Origin: Gordoniibacillus chartarius | Lineage (GTDB): Bacteria > Bacillota > Bacilli > Paenibacillales > NBRC-103111 | Direction: 5' to 3' | NCBI RefSeq assembly: GCF_042432825.1 | Contig: NZ_JBHLWN010000002.1 | Location: 1 to 64,000 of the forward strand | DNA length: 64,000 bases | Part shown: positions 53,001 to 56,645 of the stretch, in pieces | Layout: each line of letters starts with the position of its first letter | Position numbering within the stretch: position 1 is the first letter of the stretch | Notes under the pieces: generated by a model | What the model was told of the DNA's origin: nothing | What the model saw: only the letters and a program-made list of their open reading frames with translations | The model's database searches: none | Made by a program: the position numbers and the translations under genes

Positions 53001-53546
53001 ATAATCGAAATACGAAGGCTTTTCATTCGCTGCGGCCGATATATCTCCATTCAAGCTCACGTAATTGTGAATGATTTGATTGCCGATCAGGTTCATGGAA
53101 ATGCCGTCGGACACGATATGATGCATTTTCAAAACGCACCAAATTTCCATTGCACTTGCCCGGACAATGACAAATTCGTATAAATCGGAATCGATCGGCT
53201 CGAACGGTTTGCCGTTATGAAGCTTAAGCCACGCCTCCGCTTGCGACCGATCGTCATTTCCGCTAAAATCCAAAAATTCAATTTCCTTCTCTGCATACGG
53301 TTCGATATATTGCCGGGGTTCTCCGTTTTCGATGGTGAGTTTTACTCGAAATGCATCGTTTTGCCGTATAGTCAACTGAATCGCTTGCTGCAACTTATCC
53401 AAATTCAACTGGCCCCGCAGCGTAATCGAACCGGAGAGGACGCACGCTGAGGTGTCCGGGTACAACAGCTCCGTATACCAGATTCTTTGTTGTGCATGGG
53501 TTAACGGAAATAATTGACGGGATTTCGTGCTCACTTGGCGCTTCAC
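35001..53546 (-). CDS. NRPS protein 1 (modules 1-5): acyl-starter C, Ile, Thr, X, D-X, Ser, terminal C
   Basis: The first synthetase has 6181 residues. Order: starter C about 1-440 (HHIVSDG near 142), whose place before the first A domain implies N-acylation with a fatty acid; A1 DGFFLGVVFK (Ile), carrier near 1004; C2 near 1192, A2 DFWNIGMVHK (Thr), carrier near 2050; C3 near 2239, A3 DPTQVGEVVK (unassigned), carrier near 3089; C4 near 3282, A4 the same DPTQVGEVVK, carrier GGDSIK near 4132, E near 4315; DCL-type C5 near 4792, A5 DVWHFSLVDK (Ser), carrier near 5669; and a complete C domain to the end (near 5870) that should pass the pentapeptide to Glu6 on protein 2. There is no acyl ligase domain, so acyl-CoA is probably supplied by primary metabolism. 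The GTG at 53546 abuts its GAGGAG; the GTG at 53534 (M-S-T-K-S-R-Q-L-F-P) has proper spacing and is my preferred start. Confidence 0.94.
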   Translation of the reverse strand: MKRQVSTKSRQLFPLTHAQQRIWYTELLYPDTSACVLSGSITLRGQLNLDKLQQAIQLTIRQNDAFRVKLTIENGEPRQYIEPYAEKEIEFLDFSGNDDRSQAEAWLKLHNGKPFEPIDSDLYEFVIVRASAMEIWCVLKMHHIVSDGISMNLIGNQIIHNYVSLNGDISAAANEKPSYFDYLHVEQEYEGSDRYQKDRTYWLDKFRDLPELTGLKPYNPLSVSTAAKRISVTMDDALYRNVQRFCEANKLGVFTFFLGCLYIYLYKVTNERELTVGTVYANRTTKKEKDMIGMFASTVATRLTVEPEQDLISFLRLTAKEQSAILRHQKYPYNQLIQDLRDMHKGQDIQRLFGIAIEYQPMSWLHVDNISYQTSNHFCGHEVNDFAIHVKEMLDEQHIELIVDYRTEVFEEYEVNAMIQRLLAVAGHIVSRPSDSISEVSLISEEEKRQILTVFNETASDYPREKTIAELFEAQALQTPEQTALVFEGSRMTYEELNERANRLARTLRAQGVQTDQPIGLMAERSMEMVVGVFAILKAGGAYVPIDPEYPQERIRYMLDDSGTSLLVLQSGLRNRVSVESYSGKIVELDDAAAYDEDGSNLEPAGGPDSLAYVMYTSGTTGRPKGNLTTHRNIVRVVRVTNYIDITGQDQVLQLSSYAFDGSTFDIFGALLNGARLVLCSKQTLLDMGGLAALIAREHISVMFITTALFNVLVDLNIDCLRHVRKVLFGGERISVSHARRALHELGPNKLIHVYGPTESTVFATFYGINKIEEHAVNVPIGRPISNTSVYIVGAGNQLQPVGVAGELCVAGDGLARGYLNRPELTADKFAANPFAPGERMYRTGDLARWLPDGSIEYIGRIDQQVKIRGFRIELGEIEALLAKTADVREAVVIAREDEAGQKHLVAYFVADKPLAVSDLRSELAQELPAYMIPTHFVQLEQLPLTPNGKVDRRALPAPEGGMVTEAEFVAPRTPLEVQLARIWQEVLAVPKVGVKDNFFDLGGHSLRATALVAHIHKEMNRSIPLKTVFQSPTIEQLAETILSMDSSVYAAIPVSEERSYYPVSSAQKRLFILNQLEGFEGAELSYNMPGVMTVEGPLNVKRLEEAFRSLIERHESLRTGFELENGEPVQRVYQDVDFAVELVKAAGEDADAIISGFVREFDLRKPPLLRVGLIELERERHMLLFDMHHIVSDGASIGILIEEFVRLYGGETLSPLRIQYKDYAAWQQAEAQSERVKTQEAYWLEQYRGSIPVLDMPADYPRPAVRSYRGDRLEFVIDRPRTDSLRQLAAQTGSTLYMVLLAAFTTLLHKYSGQEDIIVGSPIAGRPHADLDGIIGMFVNTLAIRSFPAGGKTFQDHLLEIKDSALKAYENQDYPFEELVEKLDLKRDVSRHPLFDTVFVLQNAEQGELAIDGLRFKPYPVKHHIAKFDLTFHASEEAERIACHFEYATSLYTPETMKRMANHLLRLIDAMAESPQMTLSSADIVTPQEMREILEQFNDTDADYPREKTIHQLFEEQAERTPDHAAVEYEGRVLTYRELNERANRLASTLRAEGVQSDQLVGIMAERSIEMVVGILAILKAGGAYVPVDPEYPQERIRFMLDDSGAQLLLVQGHLRDSVTFAGTVIELDNEASYSGEAALNLVPASGPHHLAYVIYTSGTTGKPKGTLIEHKNVVRLLFNSKSLFDFDASDTWTLFHSFCFDFSVWEMYGALLYGGKLVIVPSLTAKSPKQFLQLLHERRVTILNQTPTYFYQLLQEALSKGEAGRLSLRKVIFGGEALSPYLLKDWKAAYPDVQLINMYGITETTVHVTYKEITSVEIEQAKSNIGKPIPTLRTYILDEHRRPVPVGVAGELYVAGDGLARGYLNRPDLTAEKFVDHPFVPGERLYRAGDLARWLPDGSMEYLGRIDHQVKIRGYRIELGEVEAQLAKAASVQEAVVVARDDEAGHKQLVAYFVADKPLTVNELRSALSQEMPAYMIPSYFVQLERMPLTSNGKVDRKALPAPQGGVQTGADYVAPRTPVETLLVRIWQEVLGVQTIGVKDNFFDLGGHSLRATALVAQIHKELNRNVPLKTIFQLPTIEQLAGEISGMEASAYAAIPVTEDRSYYPVSSAQKRLFILNQLEGFDGAELSYNMPGVMTIEGPLDPGRLEGAFRRLIERHESLRTSFALENGEPVQRIHRDVDFAVEVMQAAEEEVDAAVRGFVREFDLRMPPLLRVGLIRLERERHLLLFDMHHIVSDGASIGILIEEFVRLYKGESLAPLRIQYKDYAAWQQTEAHSERLMRQEAYWLGQYRGDIPALDMPTDYARPAVWSYRGNRLEFVIDEARSAALRRLAAQTGSTLYMVLLSVYTTLLHKYTGQEDIIVGSPIAGRPHADLSGIIGMFVNTLAIRSYPAAEKSFLDYLQEVQQRALQAFENQDYPFEELVEKLDLKRDLSRNPLFDTMFVLQNAEQGELAIEGLKLGRRSTGEFHVSKYDLTLSAEEQAEQIVCQLEYAASLFKPETVRRMASHLLRLIDAIVNDPQSTLSSLNMVTADERLQILEQFNDTYAEFSRDKTIYQLFEEQAERTPEQTAVVFAGRGLTYRELNERANRLARTLRAEGVRAERIAGIMAERSLEMIVGLLAIMKAGGAYVPIDPEYPQERIRYMLDDSGAELLLLQGGLRERVSFAGSIIELDDPAAYDSDGSNLELEAGPNDLAYVIYTSGTTGRPKGVMIEHRSIANTITWKADAYRYSHDDRALMLTPFVFDPFLTHLFGPLVSGAAVHLLNDEESKDAPAIRKALADSGITHLQSSPSFLMTLLEHMDTHDVQSLKNVVVGGEKLSSALVQKLKTMHPAVEICNEYGPTENSVVSTSLRIDHADQPLSIGKPIANNRVYIVGGNNQLQPVGVPGELCLAGAGLARGYLNMPELTAEKFTASPFAPGERMYRTGDLARWLPDGSIEYLGRIDDQVKIRGFRIELGEVEAQLLRTASVQEAVVTVRESDEGQKQLCAYFVADKPLAVGELRSALAQELPAYMIPSYFVQLERMPLTPNGKIDRKALPAPEGSVQTGTAYVAPRTPLEAELVQLWQEVLGLPGIGVKDNFFDLGGHSLRATTLIAKIHKQLDIHVPLREVFRAPTVEQLSEVISGMKQTAYAAIPVTEERASYPVSSAQKRLYILNQLEGAELSYNMPGAMQVEGPLDRDRLAAAFRKLIARHETLRTGFELANGEPVQRVQQEVDFAVEYWTVERSETVEEHIRSMMRDFVRPFDLQRPPLLRAGLIRLEQERHLLLFDMHHIISDGASMNIFMKEFVQLYNGEELSPLRVQYKDYAAWQQKELHSPRMSRQEAYWLDVFGGDIPVLDMPTDYSRPAVRTFRGDTFEAAVDRTRLERLRQLASQTGTTLYMVLLAAYTALLHKYTGQEDIVVGTPIAGRTHADLEPMIGMFVGTLAIRSCPEGEKTFRDHVLEIKELALKAYENQEYPFEDLVDRLDLNRDMSRNPLFDTMFVLQSGGVKELSIEGLTFTPNAGEHRMAKFDLTFNLFEEADKLICSIEYATALYKRETVERMAMHFLRLIDAVTLNMEAKLSSIEIVSDQEKLQLMEQFNDTYAAYPRGKTIHRLFEEQAERTPEQAAVIFAERSLTYRELNEQANRLARTLRGQGVQAERIVGIMAERSLEMIVGLLAIMKAGGAYVPIDPEYPQERIRFMLDDSGAQLLLLQAGLQDRVSFAGSIVELGDPAAYDRDGSNLGLEAGPNDLAYVIYTSGTTGRPKGVMIEHRSIANTIGWKADAYRFTRNDRALMLTPFVFDPFLTHLFGPLVSGATVYLLSDEDSKEPSAIRHAIAESGITHLQSSPSFLMTLLEHMNSHDVRSLKNVVVGGEKLTSLLVQKLKAMHPAVEICNEYGPTENSVVSTSLRIDHADQPLSIGKPIANNRVYIVGAHNQLQPVGVPGELCLAGAGLARGYLNMPELTAEKFTASPFAPGERMYRTGDLARWLPDGSIEYLGRIDDQVKIRGFRIELGEVEAHLLKAASVQEAVVTVRESGDGQKQLCAYFVADKPLAVGELRSALAQELPAYMIPSFFVQLERMPLTPNGKIDRKALPAPDESVQTGAEYVAPRSPVERTIIEVWQKVLGTGRPIGVLDNFFELGGDSIKAIQVSARLHQAGYKLEIKNLFKYPTVAELNPYVQPSGRRADQGEVQGEMPLTPIQRWFFGLAYDEPHHFNQAVMLYREEGFEETALRQAVRKLAEHHDALRLVFRRTESGYAAYNRGISEGELYSLDVMDFREKAGCSRDIADNVSRLQRGIHLQTGPLLKLGLFRCADGDHLLIVVHHLAVDGVSWRILFEDLASGYEQAVRGQVIRLPDKTDSFRMWAERLAAYAGSTAMESERAYWERIAQAGSKPLTRDFAQERAVMGDSETVTIRWTRDETERLLKQAHRAYGTDMNDLLLTALGMAVHEWTGMEQIAVELEGHGRESVVPDIDITRTVGWFTSQYPVVLDMKAGQEVAQRIKSVKESLRQIPNKGIGCGILKYMTSNMEGGAFREHAYTPEISFNYLGQFDQDLQNNALQISPYSSGQTIGESMPRTHSLDVNGMIAGGELSLTLVYSGKMYRKETMEGLAGMFRASLRDVITHCIAKERPELTPSDVLYKGLTIEELDRLQAQTAHIGEIENVYLLTPMQKGMLFHSLMDAGSGVYFEQATFTVHGSLDEEAFGKSLEALTQRHAVLRTNFYSGWKEEPMQVVFRSKRPGYRYEDIRGIEEERRESYLDALKQEDKARGFDLAEDALIRVSIVRTGDETYRFLWSFHHILMDGWCVSLVTKEVFDVYFAMVKHQQPMLGEAYPYSQYIEWLERQDREAASAYWSDYLAEYEHQTALPQAKAADKTAGYAPEKLVFSFGRELTEAIDQTAKREQVTVNSLLQTAWGIVLQRYNGTQDAVFGSVVSGRPAEIPGIETMIGLFINTIPVRVRCEAEEPFAAAMRRVQEQALASQTYDTYPLYEIQAHSERKQDLISHIMVFENYPVEQRMEQLGSGEPAGLAIADVEMVEQTNYDLNVIVIPGDEIGIRLEYNASVYDRSIMERIKGHLIRVLGQIASKPDIRVSELELLSAEEREQITMQFNATAADYPRDKTIHQLFEEQAERTPEQVAVKYEDSRLTYRELNELANRLARSLRSAGVEADQPVALMAERSLEMIVGIYAILKAGGAYVPIDPQLPTERIRFMLEDSGAKLLLHQERLWRDASFVDMVADRSLSGLTLIDLNDAAAYDEDGSNLTPVSGPEHMAYVIYTSGSTGRPKGVMVEHRPVVNRLLWMQSVYPIDTGDTILQKTAITFDVSVWELFWWSWTGASVCLLAPGGEKNPETILHTIERHSVTTMHFVPSMLSAFLEYVERQPREALHTKLSSLKQVFTSGEALAPSHVSRFAEWIAPAGGAKLINLYGPTEATVDVSYYECEAERDYASVPIGKPISNIQLFIVSLGSTALQPVGVPGELCIAGDGLARGYLNRPDLTAEKFVDCPFALGGRMYRTGDLAKWLPDGTIAYLGRIDHQVKIRGYRIELGEVEAQLLKAASVQEAAVIAREDDAGQKQLCAYYVADKPLAAGELRMALAATLPAYMVPSYFVQVERMPLTHSGKLDRKALPAPEGSVQTGADHTAPRTPVEAQLVQVWKQVLKLEQVGVKDNFFDLGGHSLRATTMAAQIHQVMGIQVPLRDIFEAPTIEQLARVIAALKQTTYASIPVAEERDYYPVSSAQKRLYLLSHLEGGELSYNMPNVMTIEGPLDRVRLEEAFRKLIERHETLRTGFETVNGEPVQRVHPHADFAVELEQTKERVPATAAEQTEGTGHDEADSYLREFMRPFDLEKPPLLRVKLVELAPDRHMLLFDMHHIISDGVSMGILVHEFVQLYGGEQLAPLRIQYKDYAVWQQRLTESERYREMEQYWLESFEGPLPVLDMPTDYPRPALQSFEGGHSEFKIDTELTGALKRLSDEHGCTLFMVLLAAYTVLLSHYSGQEDIIVGTPIAGRASSDVQPIIGMFINTLALRNYPAEEKTFRDFLLEVKDNALQAYENQEYPFEQLVEQLNVARDPSRNPLFDTMFVLQNAERQELQIESLQFIRHFRESGVSKLDLTLTAAELDDELICTVTYAAKLFKKTTIEKLSCDYVAILSALVKSPHLPLGELEYGDNRLAGAVLAASNEFAF
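41290..42790 (-). repeat. Intragenic repeat copy A (adenylation domain of module 4, unassigned X)
   Basis: Nearly identical to 44413-45913 at an offset of 3123 bp. For example, 41331-41464 differs from its partner at only three positions by eye. It covers most of the A domain. Boundaries are approximate. Confidence 0.8.
44413..45913 (-). repeat. Intragenic repeat copy B (adenylation domain of module 3, unassigned X)
   Basis: Partner of 41290-42790. The C domains before the two copies (C3 and C4) are less alike than the A domains, which suggests gene conversion or exchange of A domains rather than plain module duplication. Confidence 0.8.
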
Positions 53547-53588
53547 TCCTCAGTTGAAGTTCAAACATTTTTATTTCGCATCCTTGTT

Positions 53589-53624
53589 GATACGAATTGT
53601 ATCGCGATATACCTGATTCATCAG
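53589..53624. promoter_or_regulatory. Pair of palindromes in the NRPS leader, possible operator
   Basis: GATAC-5-GTATC at 53589-53603 and CTGAT-2-ATCAG at 53613-53624 lie 43-78 bp before the first NRPS start codon, downstream of the candidate promoter. A repressor site or a leader RNA fold is possible; I recognise no known operator. Confidence 0.3.
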
Positions 53625-53755
53625 CGGCATTTCTTTAGAAATGCATGCATCAGAGGTAAATTCGAATGTTTAATGTCATTAATCGATATTAATGCCGATT
53701 CGGATATGGATTCCCGCTTGATCCCCTTACAAACTCCCCCCCAATATCCCGAAAT

Positions 53756-53786
53756 ATAATATTACTGTTGATAACCACACTTTCAA
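53756..53786 (-). promoter_or_regulatory. Candidate promoter of the NRPS operon
   Basis: On the - strand TTGAAA (53786-53781) is followed by overlapping -10-like boxes: TAATAT (53764-53759, spacer 16) or TATTAT (53761-53756, spacer 19). Neither spacing is ideal. Confidence 0.3.
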
Positions 53787-53929
53787 TTATTTAATAGCAT
53801 TGTTTAAATTTCCCATACCAATTTATTACATCCTTCGATGTTTGTCTAGTTAAGATTTAGTTGCGGTATATTAGATGACAGCATCTTGCACGATCTTACT
53901 TGCATTGTCGGGATTTGCCGCAATAACGC

Positions 53930-53964
53930 AAAAAACCTTAATCTCTTATAGGAAGAGATTAAGG
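53930..53964 (-). terminator. Terminator of the small secreted protein gene
   Basis: CCTTAATCTCTT (53936-53947) and AAGAGATTAAGG (53953-53964) form a perfect 12-bp stem with a 5-nt loop. On the - strand it is followed by six T (53935-53930). It isolates the NRPS promoter region from transcription of the gene at 54031-54519. Confidence 0.9.
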
Positions 53965-54030
53965 GACATTGATGGCTAATGACACACCCCATTAAGCTGC
54001 TTACATCGATTGCACTGCCGTATGCGAGGA

Positions 54031-54519
54031 TTATTTGACAATCGAGACGCTGGTCGTCCCGTCGAAGTAGAATGGATCATAGGTGACCAGCGTTTTGCTG
54101 ACACTATCCCGGGTTTTAAAGTAGCCTTCAGCGGTGACGGTGGCAGTTGATTCAACGTACTGCAGTTTACCGCTTTCATCGGCAATTTGCTCAAAGTAGC
54201 TGATTTCACGGCTGAAATGCGGCTCCTTCTGCGGATCCCGTTCGGTCACATTCACCGGCGAGAAATAAAACTTCGTTCCGAAGATGGAGGCCGACCATTT
54301 GGAGCCATAGCTGTTGACGAAAGTAAAGGAGGTGCCGGTATAGTACTGCAAATAACCTAAAGCGTTAATTGTCGTTACGTCCAACAGCCGTTCCGTCGCT
54401 TGGCTTGGCGCGACTAGCTTCGTGTCCGGGGAGGCGTTGGCAGCTGCGCCTGCAATCGGTCCCGTCAGCGAGGCGGCCAAAATCAAACTCATTGTTAATG
54501 CAGTTAAATACTTATTCAT
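54031..54519 (-). CDS. Small secreted protein of unknown function
   Basis: The 162-residue product starts M-N-K-Y-L-T and has a clear Sec signal peptide: short basic start, hydrophobic core to about residue 20, likely cleavage after A-G-A or A-N-A near 25-30. The mature part, about 130 residues, is rich in Tyr, Phe, Ser and Thr, has no cysteine, and looks beta-stranded; I recognise no family. The ATG at 54519 is preferred over the overlapping TTG at 54522 because GAAAGGG lies about 10 nt upstream. A strong terminator follows, so it is a single-gene unit. It is the first gene upstream of the NRPS operon, on the same strand, but separated from it by the terminator and about 480 bp, so a shared role is speculation. 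Confidence 0.75.
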   Translation of the reverse strand: MNKYLTALTMSLILAASLTGPIAGAAANASPDTKLVAPSQATERLLDVTTINALGYLQYYTGTSFTFVNSYGSKWSASIFGTKFYFSPVNVTERDPQKEPHFSREISYFEQIADESGKLQYVESTATVTAEGYFKTRDSVSKTLVTYDPFYFDGTTSVSIVK

Positions 54520-54676
54520 CAATCACACACCCTTTCGATACGGTATGTAACGATTGTATGAGCATTTAACACGAACTGGAAGTTCCTTTTTGCCTATGAA
54601 AAGTAATGAACGAATCCGTAAAGGACCTGATCCCCGTAGAAGTTGCTGCCTGCGGTCGGGTCACCGCTGTTGTCGG

Positions 54677-55780
54677 TTAGCCGTTAAGCATCCTCTTCAG
54701 AACCGGCGTCAATCCATCCGCCATCCGCATAAAGCCGAGATCCGTCGGATGTACGCCGTCCACGGTGCATTCATCGGCGCTTTCGCCAAGCAGATCGGAG
54801 CCGTCAAAGAAGTAAATGTTATTGTCGCCCTGCTCTCTTCTTTGTTCAACGGCGCGCAATTGAACCTGCTTGCGTTCCGCCTTGTGCCGAGCCATTTCCG
54901 CATGAAAACGGTCTTTGGCATACGTAATTCGGGATATGACCAGGATCGGTGTGTCCGGATGGCGCTCTCTATAGATGGCTATGAATGCCGGTAGCGTCTG
55001 CTGCAGCAGCTCGGTAGACACGCAGTTCGCTTCATAGTCGAGAATCAGACATTCCGGGTCCGGAATTTCCGCAATGATGCGAGCCAGCTCAGGCTCCCCT
55101 TTGCCGTTGCCGGCGAATCCGAAGTTAAGAAATTCACGGTTAAATCGGCGGCTTAATATGTTCGGATACGCCAAGCCCGGACGGGAAGCGCATCCGCCTT
55201 GCGTGATCGAGGTGCCGTAGAAGATGACCTTCCGATCTGTGTCGTAGGCAGGCGGCGGCGCCGCTTGAGCATCCTTGTCAAGCCCGATGAGCACCTCTTC
55301 GACAGCTTGATACAATGGGAAATTCAGCGTAACGGTCCGCATTTGACGGTCCAATTTTTCGAAGAGAACACTTTCATACATCTTAAGCCGATGATCGTAA
55401 CGGGTCGTGCTCAAATAACGCTGTTCTCCGAAATCGCCGATGTAGCAATCGAACCCGCACTGCCCCGTAGCCGGCATGTGGTACATATCCGCCGCTCCCG
55501 CCAGCTTAACCTTGACGGATAAGGAGGCCGAATCGGTACGGAACCTGATCTGCCCGCCAGCCGTGCAATTCGCCAGTGCATCTACCGCCGCCGGTACAGG
55601 CCAAGCGGGTGCGGTCGGCAATCTCCGATAGCGACCATCCTGACGCAGCCAGGCAAAGCCCGCCACGTGAAACGGTTCCTCCGTCGGCCGATACCAGGCT
55701 GCAGGACTTTCACTTCCTTCTACAATTCGCATATTCGGATCGAGCTGCAGAAAACGTACCGGCTGCTCTTTTTGTGACAT
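54677..55780 (-). CDS. SGNH/GDSL-type hydrolase with N-terminal jelly-roll (GxDLY-like) domain
   Basis: The 367-residue protein has an N-terminal beta-rich domain (about 20-170) with a G-F-D-C-Y variant of the GxDLY signature, and a C-terminal SGNH hydrolase domain (about 180-367). The nucleophile is the Ser in G-T-S-I-T-Q-G-G near residue 190; the catalytic Asp and His are in D-G-V-H-P-T-D-L-G near 344-352. An F-G-F-A-G-N segment gives the conserved Gly and Asn. Such proteins are esterases, often acting on acetylated sugars or other acyl esters. No signal peptide is visible, so it is probably cytoplasmic. The ATG at 55780 is chosen for GGAGG nine nt upstream; the frame is open further to 55843 without a better site. 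The substrate is unknown. Confidence 0.85.
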   Translation of the reverse strand: MSQKEQPVRFLQLDPNMRIVEGSESPAAWYRPTEEPFHVAGFAWLRQDGRYRRLPTAPAWPVPAAVDALANCTAGGQIRFRTDSASLSVKVKLAGAADMYHMPATGQCGFDCYIGDFGEQRYLSTTRYDHRLKMYESVLFEKLDRQMRTVTLNFPLYQAVEEVLIGLDKDAQAAPPPAYDTDRKVIFYGTSITQGGCASRPGLAYPNILSRRFNREFLNFGFAGNGKGEPELARIIAEIPDPECLILDYEANCVSTELLQQTLPAFIAIYRERHPDTPILVISRITYAKDRFHAEMARHKAERKQVQLRAVEQRREQGDNNIYFFDGSDLLGESADECTVDGVHPTDLGFMRMADGLTPVLKRMLNG

Positions 55781-55865
55781 GTACCCTCGCCTCCAGCCAA
55801 TGCTTCTTAGGATGTATACAATCATTCGACTCTCGGCGGGCATTTCCCTTTTCCCGCAAGAAGTA

Positions 55866-55908
55866 AACAGCGGCAGCTTCGGACGATTAGTCCCAGGCTG
55901 CCGCTGTT
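55866..55908 (-). terminator. Terminator after the CBO0543-like membrane protein gene
   Basis: AACAGCGGCAGC (55866-55877) and GCTGCCGCTGTT (55897-55908) form a 12-bp stem directly after the stop at 55913; on the - strand TTTACTTCTT follows. Confidence 0.75.
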
Positions 55909-55912
55909 CAAC

Positions 55913-56542
55913 TTACCTCGCTTTTCTTCTTGAGCTAAGGCTTAACGTGCTAATGCGATAACGATTCGATTCGGATTCCGAGGTGCGCTTCAAGTACCGA
56001 AACACTTCAACGATTCCTTTCGATATAAGCGCGATAATCATATATCCGAGAAACAAATAGAAGTAGTTCATCCACTTGTACATGACAAACATATCAAAGC
56101 TTGTAATGAGCGGTTTAAGTATGAAGGCAAATAACAAGCTTACTGCGGTAGCGTACAAGTAATAATTTTTTCGGTGATTTTCAACCCACTGATACATCAA
56201 CATATACACGATAGGTACTAGGGAAACATCCAATGCGGTGTTGACAGGCATGAATGGCATCATCTTGTACGGGTACTCCCATAAACCATGTCTCGCCCCA
56301 AATAAGTCGATATAGGTGAACCAAACATGGACGTTGAATCCATAAAATCCGATCTCGAAGGCTTTCCTTCTGTCGATGGCTTTCCATAAGACAAACAGCG
56401 GAACAATGAGGAACGCCACATTGATCCAAAATTGCCATGTACTTAGGTTCGTGTATTGACTCCAATACTGCAGCCACAAAGATGCGGAGCTTTCCTGGTG
56501 CTCCTTGATCTGATTCAGCATTTGTTCCTGATCTCTTGTCAT
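55913..56542 (-). CDS. CBO0543-like multi-pass membrane protein
   Basis: The 209-residue protein has a soluble N-terminus of about 30 residues and then about five hydrophobic segments; it ends in a basic, Ser/Arg-rich tail (S-L-S-S-R-R-K-A-R). Length, the W-E-Y-P segment and the arrangement of aromatic-rich helices resemble the CBO0543 family of Bacillota, whose function is unknown. ATG 56542 has GGAG and AGGTG upstream. It forms its own unit with a terminator behind it. A second family member lies at 59092-59634 on the other strand. Confidence 0.7.
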   Translation of the reverse strand: MTRDQEQMLNQIKEHQESSASLWLQYWSQYTNLSTWQFWINVAFLIVPLFVLWKAIDRRKAFEIGFYGFNVHVWFTYIDLFGARHGLWEYPYKMMPFMPVNTALDVSLVPIVYMLMYQWVENHRKNYYLYATAVSLLFAFILKPLITSFDMFVMYKWMNYFYLFLGYMIIALISKGIVEVFRYLKRTSESESNRYRISTLSLSSRRKAR

Positions 56543-56645
56543 ATGCTCCCATGTTCACCTCAATAAGCAGCTTGGTGCTTAAGGTCCCCTTAGCTGAACA
56601 TTTCCATACAACAATTGGCAGAAATATGGCGTGAAATCGTAAAAA

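Larger units (their letters stand above)
53547..54030 (-). promoter_or_regulatory. 484-bp AT-rich control region upstream of the NRPS operon
   Basis: No gene is supported here. The stretch is clearly AT-richer than the synthetase genes. Working upstream from the NRPS start it holds two short palindromes (53589-53603 and 53613-53624), a run of seven C on the + strand near 53736, a candidate promoter at 53756-53786, and the terminator of the divergently placed upstream gene at 53930-53964. The untranslated leader would be about 200 nt. Confidence 0.5.

Noticed and set aside
53736..53742. Run of seven C in the NRPS leader as a phase-variable tract
   Set aside because: It lies in untranslated DNA, is short, and only one copy of the locus is available, so variability cannot be judged.
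54554..54994. 146-codon + strand frame opposite the SGNH hydrolase gene
   Set aside because: It is antisense to the conserved catalytic C-terminus of the hydrolase and shows no ribosome binding site or family likeness.
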